The notes: generated by a model not told the origin, from the letters alone. Shown: positions 47,865-58,284, counted from the first letter of the stretch. The stretch is DNA of 64,000 nucleotides from Pseudomonas sp. BSw22131 (GCF_026810445.1 NZ_CP113949.1:310001-374000); one strand, 5' to 3'. Made by a program: numbers and translations.

Positions 47865-47890
47865 CTGTAGGAGCGAACTTGTTCGCGAAG
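47865..47890 (+). repeat. Single REP element between ppx and ABC transporter
   Basis: CTGTAGGAGCGAACTTGTTC followed by GCGAAG is a single copy of the pseudomonad REP core, with no clear partner. It folds on itself into a short imperfect hairpin. Confidence 0.75.
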
Positions 47891-47950
47891 CGTCATGCCT
47901 GACACGCCGCATTGGCCGCCTCGCCAACAAGTGGAATCTACAGAGCAATG

Positions 47951-48688
47951 CTAGGCGCCCTGTTCGACCGATCCAATGAAATTCGCCAGCTCTGGCGTTC
48001 TTGGGTTGGCCATCAGGATTTTTGGGTCACCCACCTCATGCACCTTTCCCTGATGCATGAAAACCAGCTTGTCACCGACTTCCCGGGCGAAGCGCATTTC
48101 GTGGGTCACCATGATCAAGGTCATGCCGTCTTTGGCGAGTTGACGCACCACGCTGAGCACTTCATTGACCAGCTCCGGGTCGAGTGCCGAAGTAATTTCA
48201 TCGCACAGCAGCACTTTAGGCGACATGGCCAGCGCACGGGCAATGGCCACGCGCTGCTGCTGTCCGCCTGACAATCGGTCAGGGAACGCATCGAATTTCT
48301 CACCCAGCCCCACGCGTTCGAGCATCTCTCGCGCAAGCTTGGCCGCTTGGGCCTTCGACACCTTCTTCACCACTTGCGGGGCGAGCATCACGTTTTCGCC
48401 AACCGTCAGGTGCGCGAACAGGTTGAACTGCTGAAACACCATCCCGACTTTCTGACGCAACGAGCGCAAGTCAGCGCGTGCGGCGTCGAGGTACTCGCCA
48501 TCAACTTCGATTACGCCATCGTTGATCGACTCAAGGCCGTTGAGCGTGCGCAACAGGGTGCTTTTGCCCGAGCCGCTACGGCCGATGATAGCCACGACCT
48601 GGCCCTCCTCGACGGTCAGATCGATGCCTTTAAGGACGTGATGATCGCCGTAGTACTTATGCAGCGCGGAAATTCTAAGCAGAGGCAT
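47951..48688 (-). CDS. Polar amino-acid ABC transporter, ATP-binding subunit
   Basis: The 245-residue ATPase of a polar amino-acid importer shows Walker A (AIIGRSGSGKSTLLRTLNGL), Q loop (GMVFQQFNLFAHLTVGEN), ABC signature (DRLSGGQQQRVAIARAL) and Walker B (KVLLCDEITSALDPEL) with the switch His in MVTHEMRFAREV. It begins at ATG 48688 behind AAGGAGA, overlapping the permease gene ahead of it by 14 bp. It is the last gene of a four-gene leftward operon. Substrate cannot be fixed from sequence; family members carry Glu, Gln, His, Arg or Cys. Confidence 0.94.
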   Translation of the reverse strand: MPLLRISALHKYYGDHHVLKGIDLTVEEGQVVAIIGRSGSGKSTLLRTLNGLESINDGVIEVDGEYLDAARADLRSLRQKVGMVFQQFNLFAHLTVGENVMLAPQVVKKVSKAQAAKLAREMLERVGLGEKFDAFPDRLSGGQQQRVAIARALAMSPKVLLCDEITSALDPELVNEVLSVVRQLAKDGMTLIMVTHEMRFAREVGDKLVFMHQGKVHEVGDPKILMANPRTPELANFIGSVEQGA

Positions 48689-49322
48689 GAAGTCTCCTTT
48701 CCAGGTAGCGAGCGCTGAGCGACAGCGGGTAGCAAAGCATGAAGTAGCCCAAGGCAACGAAGCCGTAGACCATAAAAGGTTGAAACGTGGCGTTGGCGAG
48801 CATGCCGCCGGTTTTGGTCAGTTCGGTAAAGCCGATGATCGACGTCACCGCTGTACCTTTGACCACTTGCACCGAGAACCCCACGGTGGGCGCCACTGCA
48901 ATGCGCAACGCCTGCGGCAGGATGACGTAGCGCAACTGCTCAAGGGGCGTCAGTGCAAGGCTTGCCGACGCTTCCCACTGCCCTTTGGAAATCGATTCGA
49001 CACAGCCGCGCCAGATTTCAGCCAGGTAAGCGCTGGTAAACAGCGTCAGCGCCAGCGCCGCTGCGACCCAGGGCGAAATATCAACGCCCAGCAGCGCAAC
49101 GCCGAAGAACACCAGAAACAGCTGCATCAACAGCGGCGTACCTTGAAACAGCTCGATGTGGCAGCGCGCAAGGGTGCGAAACGCAGACGTGTCTGAGATA
49201 CGCATCGTCATCACCAGCAAGCCGATGATCCCGCCACCGATGAACGCCACCAGCGACAGTGCCAGCGTCCATTGCAGGCCGATCAGCAAATTGCGCACGA
49301 TGTCCCATAGCGTGAAATCCAT
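48675..49322 (-). CDS. Polar amino-acid ABC transporter, permease 1
   Basis: The 215-residue inner-membrane permease belongs to the HisM/GltK type. It has about five helices (LLIGLQWTLALSLVAFIGGG, then IELFQGTPLLMQLFLVFFGV) and the EAA loop (EASASLALTPLEQLRYVILP) that contacts the ATPase. ATG 49322 has AAGGAG upstream. Its partner permease ends exactly where it starts, so the subunits are translated together. Confidence 0.93.
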   Translation of the reverse strand: MDFTLWDIVRNLLIGLQWTLALSLVAFIGGGIIGLLVMTMRISDTSAFRTLARCHIELFQGTPLLMQLFLVFFGVALLGVDISPWVAAALALTLFTSAYLAEIWRGCVESISKGQWEASASLALTPLEQLRYVILPQALRIAVAPTVGFSVQVVKGTAVTSIIGFTELTKTGGMLANATFQPFMVYGFVALGYFMLCYPLSLSARYLERRLHASA

Positions 49323-49987
49323 CAGCGGCTCCTTGCGATATAGCGACGCCCGATCCAGCCGAGCAACTGGCGAATCAGCAGCGCCATGCACAGGTAAATC
49401 AGCGTGGTAACGATGTAGGTCTCGAACGCGCGGAAGTTACGTGACTGAATGAAGTTGGCCGCGAAGCTCAACTCCTCGGTCGCGATCTGCGAACACACTG
49501 CCGAGCCAAGCATCACGATGATGATCTGGCTGCTGAGCGCCGGCCAGACTTTGCCCAGCGCCGGGACCAGCACCACATGACGGAAGGTCTCGTAGCGCGT
49601 CATCGCCAAGGCGGCCGACGCCTCGATCTGTCCGGGGGAAATCGCCTGGATGCCCGCCCGGATGATTTCCGTGGAGTAGGCGCCCAGGTTGATCACCATG
49701 GCCAGGATCGCAGCCTGCCATTCGGAAATCTGGATACCCAGCGACGGTAGGCCGAAGAAGATAAAGAACAACTGCACCAGAAACGGTGTGTTGCGTATCA
49801 GCTCGACATAAACCCCGAAAATGGCCGAGAACGGCTGGATTTTCCAGGCCCTGACGATGGCGCCGACGATGCCCAGGCTAACCCCGAGCAGTGTCCCTAT
49901 CGCGGTCAGTTCCAGCGTGAACAAGGCCCCGCGCAACAGAAGATCAGCGTTTTGCAGGACCGGTATGAAGTCGAACTGATAAGCCAT
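49322..49987 (-). CDS. Polar amino-acid ABC transporter, permease 2
   Basis: The 221-residue permease is the second membrane subunit (HisQ/GltJ type). Segments LRGALFTLELTAIGTLLGVS and YVELIRNTPFLVQLFFIFFG are typical, as is its EAA loop (EASAALAMTRYETFRHVVLV). ATG 49987 starts 41 bp after the binding-protein gene. One base is shared with the next permease's start. Together with the ATPase and the binding protein it forms a complete importer. Confidence 0.93.
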   Translation of the reverse strand: MAYQFDFIPVLQNADLLLRGALFTLELTAIGTLLGVSLGIVGAIVRAWKIQPFSAIFGVYVELIRNTPFLVQLFFIFFGLPSLGIQISEWQAAILAMVINLGAYSTEIIRAGIQAISPGQIEASAALAMTRYETFRHVVLVPALGKVWPALSSQIIIVMLGSAVCSQIATEELSFAANFIQSRNFRAFETYIVTTLIYLCMALLIRQLLGWIGRRYIARSR

Positions 49988-50028
49988 TTAAAAGCCCCGG
50001 ATCAGATGCTGTAAGTAAAGCGCAGCGA

Positions 50029-50814
50029 TCAAAGATCGGCAGGCAGAGGTTGCTTGAGCCAGGTCTGGGAGTTCTTTTCAAGGACGCCGTCTTTCTTCCC
50101 GGCTTCGATGATTTCATTCACTTTGGCCAACAGTTCAGGTTGCCCTTTGTTCACGCCGACGTAGACCGGGGAGTCCTTGAGTTTCACTTTCAGCGCCGGG
50201 ATACGCTTGGGATTCTTCTCGCTGATAGCGACCATGACCACGTTGCCGCTGGCAATCAGGTCAGTCTGGCCCGCCAGATAGGCAGCGATGGTCGAGTTGT
50301 TGTCTTCGAAGCGCTTGATGGTCACTTCAGGTGGGGCGACTTTGGTCAGCTCGATGTCCTCGATGGCGCCACGGGTCACGCTGATGGTTTTGCCTTTGAG
50401 GTCGTCCAGGCTGTTGATGGCTGCATCAGGCGGGCCAAACACAGCCAGATAGAACGGGGCGTACGCACTGGAGAAATCAATGACTTTCTCACGGTCCGGG
50501 TTTTTGCCGAGGCTGGAGATCACCAGGTCGACTTTGCCAGTGGTCAGGTACGGAATGCGGTTGGTGCTATTGACCGGCGTCAGCTCTAGCTTGACCTTCA
50601 GCTGGTTGGCAATCAGTTGTGCAGTGTCGATGTCCAGACCACGCGGTTTCATGTCTGGGCCGACCGAACCAAATGGTGGGAAGTCCTGTGGTACAGCGAC
50701 TTTCAAGGTGCCGCGTGCGGTCACGTCATCAAGGCCGTTGGCATGGGCGGGAGCTTGGGTGAGCATCAGGCTGGCAAACAGGGCGGCAAGCAGAGCGCTG
50801 GAACGCTTGGTCAT
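50029..50814 (-). CDS. Periplasmic amino-acid-binding protein
   Basis: The 261-residue protein has a Sec signal peptide (KRSSALLAALFASLMLTQAP, cleaved after AHA near residue 25). A family 3 solute-binding domain follows (LKVAVPQDFPPFGSVGPDMK, GLDIDTAQLIANQLKVKLEL, LTTGKVDLVISSLGKNPDRE). It feeds the two permeases and ATPase encoded downstream. ATG 50814 has GGAG upstream and gives a normal signal peptide. The binding-pocket motif resembles Glu/Asp or Gln binders, but substrate is unproved. Confidence 0.92.
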   Translation of the reverse strand: MTKRSSALLAALFASLMLTQAPAHANGLDDVTARGTLKVAVPQDFPPFGSVGPDMKPRGLDIDTAQLIANQLKVKLELTPVNSTNRIPYLTTGKVDLVISSLGKNPDREKVIDFSSAYAPFYLAVFGPPDAAINSLDDLKGKTISVTRGAIEDIELTKVAPPEVTIKRFEDNNSTIAAYLAGQTDLIASGNVVMVAISEKNPKRIPALKVKLKDSPVYVGVNKGQPELLAKVNEIIEAGKKDGVLEKNSQTWLKQPLPADL

Positions 50815-51064
50815 GTGACGTCTCCGGGACGAAAGATGGACAGTTCTCAAGCCATCAGTGCACAGCCCATGCCAGCACCCCCACAGCACCGGGTATTGCG
50901 GGCTATAGCGTGGATTTGGTCTTACTGGTCTGAACAGTTGCAGGTTTCTTCGCCCTCCTTTGGAGCGGCTGAAAGCCAGGACGCACCTGGCTTGGGCGTC
51001 ACTTGCTCTATTGGCGAGATGGTTATACAAGAGGTTTTTCGACGAGAAATATGCCTGAGCTGTC
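50815..51064. promoter_or_regulatory. Divergent promoter region of ABC transporter and its regulator
   Basis: The 250-bp gap holds the promoters for the leftward transporter operon and the rightward FCD-type regulator. FadR-family repressors bind short palindromes in such gaps, and GGTTATACAAGAGG near 51030 contains a TTATACAA stretch that could be a half site. No full palindrome was confirmed. Confidence 0.35.
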
Positions 51065-51769
51065 ATGCATCCGAGCCCTATCGCAGTACCCGAAGCGGCC
51101 TTTCAGGCGATCCGAAAACTGATCGCCGAGCAAGGCTATGCACCCGGCGACAGCCTGCCTTCACAGCGGGACCTTGCGTTGCGCCTTGGCGTCAGTCGCG
51201 CTTCGCTGCGTGAGGCATTGTCCTCATTGAGTGCGCTGGGGGTTGTCAGCGTGCAGCCTGGCAAAGGCGTGTTCGTTCAAGCTATTTCTGAACCACAACA
51301 GAGCACTGGGGGGTTTTCCTGGCCTTTCGCAGCGACTGCCTCGCCGACTGAGACATTTCAGCTGCGCTACGCCCTCGAAGGCTTTGCGGCGGGGCTCGCG
51401 GCAGTGACAATGACGGCTGAAGAGCGTGACCGCCTGGAGGACAACGTCGAATCGATGCGCCTTGAGTTGCGTGCCGGTGATTTCGATTGCGCTGCGCGGT
51501 TGGACTTTGATTTTCATCGCCGCATTCTCGTCGCCAGTGGCAACCAGGCGATTCTCAGCATTATTACTGCCAGCGCTGACATCTTCCTTGAGAGCCAGAA
51601 ACTGCCGTTCATTCGCCCCGGCAGGGCCATGGAAACCTGGCAGGAGCATCGCAAGATCCTGCGGGCACTGGCGCGCAATGCATCGGGGCCGGCGCAAAAA
51701 GCCATGCAGGAGCACATACGGGGCGCAGCACTGCGGACCGGGATCGTATTTGTTGCGCCGTCGGGCTGA
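51065..51769 (+). CDS. GntR-family FCD-type transcriptional regulator
   Basis: The 234-residue regulator has a winged helix (IAEQGYAPGDSLPSQRDLAL, RLGVSRASLREALSSLSALG) and an FCD ligand domain. The metal-binding His residues of that domain are visible in LDFDFHRRILVASG, QEHRKILRAL and MQEHIRG. Such proteins repress neighbouring catabolic or transport genes until a small acid binds. Its divergent position to the amino-acid transporter makes that operon the likely target. ATG 51065 is the start; no strong ribosome binding site was seen. Confidence 0.9.
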   Translation: MHPSPIAVPEAAFQAIRKLIAEQGYAPGDSLPSQRDLALRLGVSRASLREALSSLSALGVVSVQPGKGVFVQAISEPQQSTGGFSWPFAATASPTETFQLRYALEGFAAGLAAVTMTAEERDRLEDNVESMRLELRAGDFDCAARLDFDFHRRILVASGNQAILSIITASADIFLESQKLPFIRPGRAMETWQEHRKILRALARNASGPAQKAMQEHIRGAALRTGIVFVAPSG

Positions 51770-51895
51770 ATTTCCCTTCAATTACCTCGCTAATACGCGG
51801 TCATAGCAAGAGACAATCACCCCTGGCTTCCTGTCACGGCGCTGTGCCGCTATGATGGAACACGTTTTTTTGCCTACGACCTCGGAGAGACTCTC

Positions 51896-52225
51896 ATGAG
51901 TAGCGAACTTATCAAACACGTTAGCGACGCAAGCTTCGAAGCCGACGTGCTCAAAGCCTCCGGTCCTGTTCTGGTGGATTACTGGGCTGAATGGTGTGGC
52001 CCGTGCAAGATGATTGCTCCAGTTCTGGACGACATCGCTGGCACCTACGAAGGCAAGCTGACCATTGCCAAGCTGAACATCGACGAAAACAAGGAAACGC
52101 CAGCCAAGCACGGCGTTCGCGGTATTCCGACCCTGATGCTGTTCAAGGACGGTGAAGTGGCGGCGACCAAGGTCGGCGCGCTCTCCAAGTCTCAGTTGCA
52201 AGCGTTCCTCGACGCTAACATCTGA
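51896..52225 (+). CDS. trxA: Thioredoxin 1
   Basis: TrxA is the main cytosolic disulfide reductase. The 109-residue protein has the active site [14 protein letters not shown] at residues 31-44 and the cis-proline loop [18 protein letters not shown] 51896 is preceded by GGAGAG. A strong terminator ends the transcript, and rho follows on its own leader, the conserved trxA-rho order of gammaproteobacteria. Confidence 0.98.
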   Translation: MSSELIKHVSDASFEADVLKASGPVLVDYWAEWCGPCKMIAPVLDDIAGTYEGKLTIAKLNIDENKETPAKHGVRGIPTLMLFKDGEVAATKVGALSKSQLQAFLDANI

Positions 52226-52236
52226 TGGCTCTAAAG

Positions 52237-52261
52237 CCCCGCAAATCGCGGGGTTTTTTTT
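52237..52261 (+). terminator. Terminator of trxA
   Basis: CCCCGC (52237-52242) pairs with GCGGGG (52248-52253) over a 5-base loop, followed by eight T. This is a textbook rho-independent terminator 11 bases past the trxA stop. Confidence 0.92.
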
Positions 52262-52454
52262 GGTCGACGTACTAGACGCTTGGAAAATCAGGTGGTACAT
52301 TCGGCCCCGCAACGGCTTCTCCGTTGCCCCCTGCTAGCCGTCGCCGACGCTCTCCTTTCGATTTACTACGCGATCCTGTCGCCTTCTCTGCGGCGCGGCC
52401 TCATTAAGCCCAAAGCTTAATTTCCCCCTCCATACATGATTACGTCATTCCTAT
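52262..52454 (+). promoter_or_regulatory. Leader region of rho
   Basis: The 193 bases before rho hold two hairpins: GCAACGG / CCGTTGC (52309-52315 and 52321-52327) and ATTAAGC / GCTTAAT (52403-52409 and 52415-52421). Between and after them the strand is C- and T-rich and poor in G (for example TTTCCCCCTCC), the character of Rho loading (rut) sites. Rho autoregulates by attenuation in its leader in E. coli; the same here is inferred. The rho start codon lacks a good Shine-Dalgarno. Confidence 0.5.
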
Positions 52455-53714
<1,260 letters not shown>

Positions 53715-53749
53715 GACGCTCAAACAAAAAGGCTGAACTGCTAAAAACG

Positions 53750-53779
53750 AATGGTGTCCCTTGGGACACCATTTTTTTT
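53750..53779 (+). terminator. Terminator of rho
   Basis: AATGGTGTCCC (53750-53760) and GGGACACCATT (53763-53773) make an 11-bp stem with a 2-base gap, followed by a T-run. It ends the rho transcript 35 bases after its stop and precedes the next gene's ribosome binding site. Confidence 0.9.
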
Positions 53780-53814
53780 CAGGCGCTTTTGATAAAAGCG
53801 CGACAAGGAGCGTC

Positions 53815-54984
53815 ATGCACACCTTCGTTAATCGTCGAGACATCGACGGCTTGCGGGCTCTGGCTGTTATTCCGGTTGTACTCTTCCACTTCGGTCTGGG
53901 TCTAAGCGGAGGGTTCGTCGGTGTAGATGTGTTTTTTGTGATCTCCGGTTATCTGATCACTTCCATCATCTTCCGTGAAATCAACGCCGGGCGATTCAGC
54001 TTCGCTGACTTCTGGGCACGTCGCGCCCGTCGAATCATGCCGGCGCTGAGTGTCGTCTTGCTCGCCACGCTGGCGGTCGGCTGGTTCATCATGCCAGCCA
54101 GCGACTATTCGCAACTGGGCCGCGCAGTGCGTTACCAGGCGATGTTCATCTCCAATATCCTGTTCATGCGCCAGGACGGTTACTTCAACCCTGCGTCTGA
54201 CTTCAAACCGTTGCTGCATACATGGTCACTGTCGGTGGAAGAGCAGTACTACATCTTCTTTCCGCTGCTGATGGTTCTTCTGACCCGCTATTTGCGTCAC
54301 TGGCGGTTGATGCTGGCTGGCCTGTTGCTGGTGTCGTTCTCCCTCAATGTCTGGATGATCGAGCGCGAGCCGGACGCTGCGTTTTTTCTGCTGCCAATGC
54401 GGGCGTGGGAGCTGCTGTGTGGCGCTATGCTGGCCGTGCTTCCAGTGTCAAAGCGCTCATTTGCCCCGGCGATTTATCAGGCCGTCAGCCTTGCCGGCCT
54501 GGCGATGGTGCTGTTTGCAATCCTCACGTTTGACCGGACGACGCAGTTCCCTGGTTGGGCGGCGCTGATGCCGGTGCTGGGAGCAACCGCGATGCTCTGG
54601 GCCAATGGTCAGACGCCGACCCTGGTTGGGCGTTTATTGAGCACACGTCCGATGGTGGGCGTGGGTCTGATTTCCTACTCGCTGTACCTGTGGCACTGGC
54701 CCATTTTTGTCTACGCCAATGCCGCGTCGGTGGACGGTATGCAGGCTCGCGAGGCGTTGATGTGGGTTGCGCTCAGCGTCGCGCTGGGCTGGCTGAGCTG
54801 GCGCTTTGTCGAGCTGCCATTTCGTGAGAAACGTTGGCTGTCGGGGCGCAAACCTGTGCTGGTGGGAGGGCTGGTCTCCATGCTTGTCATCGCACTGGCC
54901 GGTCAGGCAATTCGATCGGCCGATGGCGTGCCGAGCCGGTTATCGGGGCAGGCGATGCAATATGCGCAGGCGCGGGAGTGGTAG
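53815..54984 (+). CDS. O-antigen acetylase-like acyltransferase, truncated by amber stop
   Basis: This is the acyltransferase 3 (OafA/YrhL) half of a two-domain enzyme that O-acetylates surface polysaccharide. It has about ten membrane helices and the catalytic His and Arg motifs: RRDIDGLRALAVIPVVLFHF near the start, GGFVGVDVFFVISGYLITS, WARRARRIMPALSV, and HTWSLSVEEQYYIFFPLLM. ATG 53815 has AAGGAG upstream. Reading stops at TAG 54982-54984 after residue 389, just past the last helix. The frame then continues without a shift into the SGNH domain. Homologues fuse both parts in about 650 residues. Confidence 0.85.
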   Translation: MHTFVNRRDIDGLRALAVIPVVLFHFGLGLSGGFVGVDVFFVISGYLITSIIFREINAGRFSFADFWARRARRIMPALSVVLLATLAVGWFIMPASDYSQLGRAVRYQAMFISNILFMRQDGYFNPASDFKPLLHTWSLSVEEQYYIFFPLLMVLLTRYLRHWRLMLAGLLLVSFSLNVWMIEREPDAAFFLLPMRAWELLCGAMLAVLPVSKRSFAPAIYQAVSLAGLAMVLFAILTFDRTTQFPGWAALMPVLGATAMLWANGQTPTLVGRLLSTRPMVGVGLISYSLYLWHWPIFVYANAASVDGMQAREALMWVALSVALGWLSWRFVELPFREKRWLSGRKPVLVGGLVSMLVIALAGQAIRSADGVPSRLSGQAMQYAQAREW

Positions 54985-55767
54985 ATGGGCCAGATGGACT
55001 GCCTGCTGCAGCGCAACAGTCCGGACCTGAGCAAGGTGTGTCGGTTTGGCGCAGATCCGGCGATGCCGCCGTCCCGACTGGTGTGGGGAGACAGCCATGC
55101 CGCAGCATTGATGCCGGCGATCAAGGATGATGCGCAACAGTTTTCGATGCCCGTCTGGCTGGCGAGTCTGTCCGGCTGTGTACCAACGTTTAGCCCCGAC
55201 CTGCGTCAGCAATGCAAAGACTTCAATCAGCAGATGCTGCACATGGTCAGCCAGCAACACATTCGTGACGTCGTTCTTGCCGCGCGCTGGAGCCTGTATC
55301 TGTACGGCGAAGAGGATGGCGACTGGCAGCATGTGCTTTATCGCAAGGACAGCCGTGCTGTCGCCGAGCAAAAGATGGCCCACGATCTGACCCATATGGT
55401 CGCCAGCCTTCGAGCCACAGGTGCTCATGTCTGGATTTTCAAAGAAGTACCGCTTCAGCGCCAAGGCACGGTCGCGCGGCTTAGCAGTCTGGCGATGATT
55501 GGCCGTTCGGCTGAAAAAGTCGGACGGCCCATTGCCGATCATTACGCGCGCCAGCGATTTCTGAATGCGCTATTCGATCAGTTGAGCGCTGCAGATCCGC
55601 AGGTGCATGTGGTCGATCCTGCACCGCTGATGTGTGTCGCCGGCATCTGTCGGGCCGAGTTCGATGGCTTTTCTCAGTACATGGACGAAAACCATCTCTC
55701 TGATCAGGGCGGTGAACGAATGAAGCCATTGCTGGCGCCGATTTTCCTGAGTGAAAGCGCTCGATAA
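54985..55767 (+). CDS. SGNH-type acetyltransferase domain separated by one stop codon
   Basis: The 260-codon frame directly after the TAG is in phase with the acyltransferase before it. It starts with ATG 54985, seven bases after GGGAG, so re-initiation is plausible. The SGNH hydrolase-like fold is visible: SRLVWGDSHAAALMPAIKDD (the GDSH Ser block) and the C-terminal DENHLSDQGGERM, where Asp and His of the DxxH motif complete the catalytic site. In fused enzymes this domain lies in the periplasm and transfers acetyl groups. As a free polypeptide without signal peptide it would stay in the cytosol and probably be inactive. Confidence 0.7.
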   Translation: MGQMDCLLQRNSPDLSKVCRFGADPAMPPSRLVWGDSHAAALMPAIKDDAQQFSMPVWLASLSGCVPTFSPDLRQQCKDFNQQMLHMVSQQHIRDVVLAARWSLYLYGEEDGDWQHVLYRKDSRAVAEQKMAHDLTHMVASLRATGAHVWIFKEVPLQRQGTVARLSSLAMIGRSAEKVGRPIADHYARQRFLNALFDQLSAADPQVHVVDPAPLMCVAGICRAEFDGFSQYMDENHLSDQGGERMKPLLAPIFLSESAR

Positions 55768-55849
55768 CTCGGGTAAATACGCGTTTCTGGGCTGCTGTTA
55801 ATCCTCAGAGCAGGTAGGATGTGCGTCTATTTGTTAAGTGGCCGGGTTA

Positions 55850-57316
55850 ATGAAATTCAAGGATCTACGGGATTTCGTGCAGCAGCTTGAGCAGCGCGGA
55901 GAGTTGAAACGCATCCAGGTTCCCATTTCCCCTGTCTTGGAAATGACCGAAATCTGCGACCGGACCTTGCGCAGCAAGGGCCCGGCCCTGTTGTTCGAAA
56001 ACCCGACCGGCTACGACATCCCGGTGCTCGGCAATCTGTTCGGCACGCCGGAGCGCGTGGCGATGGGTATGGGCGCAGAAGCGGTCAGCGAGCTGCGTGA
56101 AATCGGAAAGCTGCTGGCTTTTCTCAAAGAGCCCGAGCCGCCAAAAGGCCTGAAAGACGCTTGGTCCAAGCTGCCGATCTTCCGAAAAGTGATTGCCATG
56201 GCCCCGAAAGTGGTCAAGGACGCAGCTTGTCAGGAGATCGTGATCGAAGGCGACGACGTTGACCTTGGCATGTTGCCCGTCCAGACCTGCTGGCCCGGCG
56301 ATGTCGGCCCGCTGATTACCTGGGGTCTGACCGTCACACGGGGTCCCAACAAAGAGCGCCAGAACCTGGGCATTTATCGCCAGCAAGTGATCGGCCGGAA
56401 CAAGGTCATCATGCGTTGGTTGAGCCACCGCGGCGGCGCGCTGGATTTTAAAGAGTGGCGCGACAAGCATCCCGGTAAGCCTTTCCCGGTTTCGGTGGCG
56501 CTGGGCGCTGACCCTGCCACCATTCTCGGCGCGGTGACACCTGTGCCCGATAGCCTGTCCGAATACGCTTTCGCGGGCTTGCTGCGTGGTAACCGCACCG
56601 AGTTGATCAAATGCCGTGGCAACGACCTGCAAGTCCCGGCCAGCGCGGAAATCGTGCTTGAGGGCGTGATTCATCCGGGCGAAATGGCCGACGAAGGCCC
56701 TTACGGCGATCACACAGGCTATTACAACGAGGTCGACAGCTTCCCGGTCTTTACCGTCGAGCGCATCACCCATCGCATCAAGCCGATTTACCACAGTACC
56801 TACACCGGCCGTCCGCCTGATGAGCCAGCGATTCTGGGTGTGGCATTGAACGAAGTGTTCGTCCCGATCCTCCAAAAGCAGTTCCCGGAAATCACTGATT
56901 TCTATCTGCCGCCGGAAGGCTGCTCATACCGCATGGCCATCGTGACGATTAAAAAGCAGTATCCGGGTCACGCCAAACGCGTCATGTTAGGTGTGTGGTC
57001 GTTTCTGCGACAGTTCATGTACACCAAATTCGTTATCGTCACTGACGACGATATCAACGCCCGGGACTGGAATGACGTGGTCTGGGCGATTACTACGCGC
57101 ATGGACCCGAAGCGCGATACGGTGATGATCGATAACACCCCGATCGACTACCTCGATTTCGCTTCGCCAGTCTCCGGACTGGGTTCAAAAATGGGCCTGG
57201 ATGCCACCAACAAATGGCCGGGCGAGACCACTCGAGAGTGGGGGCGCGCCATCGTCAAGGACGAAGCCGTCACTCGCCGGATCGACGACATCTGGAACCA
57301 ATTAGGAATAGATTGA
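55850..57316 (+). CDS. ubiD: 3-octaprenyl-4-hydroxybenzoate decarboxylase UbiD
   Basis: UbiD decarboxylates the prenylated hydroxybenzoate in ubiquinone synthesis, using prenylated FMN made by UbiX. The 488-residue protein starts [20 protein letters not shown] and shows family motifs such as [20 protein letters not shown], the active-site region around [20 protein letters not shown] (Glu and Arg cluster) and [14 protein letters not shown]. The ATG at 55850 is preferred over a GTG four codons earlier by homology. Its stop shares one base with the start of the reductase gene behind it. Confidence 0.96.
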   Translation: MKFKDLRDFVQQLEQRGELKRIQVPISPVLEMTEICDRTLRSKGPALLFENPTGYDIPVLGNLFGTPERVAMGMGAEAVSELREIGKLLAFLKEPEPPKGLKDAWSKLPIFRKVIAMAPKVVKDAACQEIVIEGDDVDLGMLPVQTCWPGDVGPLITWGLTVTRGPNKERQNLGIYRQQVIGRNKVIMRWLSHRGGALDFKEWRDKHPGKPFPVSVALGADPATILGAVTPVPDSLSEYAFAGLLRGNRTELIKCRGNDLQVPASAEIVLEGVIHPGEMADEGPYGDHTGYYNEVDSFPVFTVERITHRIKPIYHSTYTGRPPDEPAILGVALNEVFVPILQKQFPEITDFYLPPEGCSYRMAIVTIKKQYPGHAKRVMLGVWSFLRQFMYTKFVIVTDDDINARDWNDVVWAITTRMDPKRDTVMIDNTPIDYLDFASPVSGLGSKMGLDATNKWPGETTREWGRAIVKDEAVTRRIDDIWNQLGID

Positions 57317-58284
57317 TGCGCGTAACCTTGCAGCCTTCGGGCGCAGTGCTTGAGATGTTGCCCGGTGAGCGAATCCTGGAAGCGGCTCAGCGTTTGGGCT
57401 ATGAATGCCCCAATAGCTGTCGCAACGGTAATTGTCACATCTGTTCGGCGATATTGGTCGAAGGCAGCGTTACGCAAGAAGATGTCGTGCATGACCATGG
57501 CGAAATATATGCCTGTATAGCCGTGCCGCTCGAAGATTGCGTAGTGATGTGGGATGGCGTGTTGGCGCTCGGTGAACTACCGGTGCGCAAATTGGCGTGC
57601 CAGGTTGTCGAGTGCGCAGAGGTCGGCGGTGACGTTTATCGCGTGACACTGCGCGCGCCAGCAGGCAAGCCGCCGCGTTATCACGCCGGTCAGTACCTGA
57701 TGATCAGTCGCGACGATGGCGAAAAGTCTGCGTTCTCGATGGCCTCCGCGCCCGAATCCGGACGCGACCTTGAGATGCACGTGTTGGCACGTGAAAGCAG
57801 CGCACAGAATCTCATCGCTCAACTGCAACGTGACGGCATGGCGCAAATCTCCTTGCCGTTCGGCGACACCCACCTCGCAGAGTTGCCTGATGGCCCGCTG
57901 GTGTTGATCGCTGCCGGGACTGGGATGGCGCAAATGCACAGCTTGATCGAGCATTGTCGCGCCAAGGGTTTTGCACATCCGGTGCACCTGTATTGGGGCG
58001 TGCGCCGTCCTGAAGACTTCTACGAAATCCGGCACTGGGATGAGTGGAAAAAGCTGCCAAATCTGCAACTGCACAAAGTTGTCAGCGATTTGTGTGGATG
58101 GGAAGGGCGCTGCGGCCTGCTGCACGAGGCCGTGTGTGAAGACATCAGCGACCTGAAAGCCATTCACGTCTATGGCAGTGGCTCGCCAACGATGATTTAC
58201 GCGACCCTTGATGCGCTCGTCAACGCTGGCATGGATGCGCATCAGATGCGCGCTGATGTATTCGCCTACGCGCCTCGTTCATAA
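57316..58284 (+). CDS. Ferredoxin/FAD-NAD reductase (UbiD-linked)
   Basis: The 322-residue flavoprotein joins a plant-type 2Fe-2S ferredoxin domain (cysteines in SCRNGNCHICSAILVEGSV and YACIAVPLEDCVVM) to an FNR-like FAD/NAD module. That module includes YHAGQYLMISRDDGEKSAFS for FAD binding and LVLIAAGTGMAQMHSLIEHC for NAD binding. It is often annotated as CDP-6-deoxy-hexulose reductase by similarity, but there is no sugar context here. Coupling to ubiD by a TGATG overlap suggests an electron donor for UbiD flavin maturation or a related oxidation; this is inferred. Confidence 0.9.
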   Translation: MRVTLQPSGAVLEMLPGERILEAAQRLGYECPNSCRNGNCHICSAILVEGSVTQEDVVHDHGEIYACIAVPLEDCVVMWDGVLALGELPVRKLACQVVECAEVGGDVYRVTLRAPAGKPPRYHAGQYLMISRDDGEKSAFSMASAPESGRDLEMHVLARESSAQNLIAQLQRDGMAQISLPFGDTHLAELPDGPLVLIAAGTGMAQMHSLIEHCRAKGFAHPVHLYWGVRRPEDFYEIRHWDEWKKLPNLQLHKVVSDLCGWEGRCGLLHEAVCEDISDLKAIHVYGSGSPTMIYATLDALVNAGMDAHQMRADVFAYAPRS

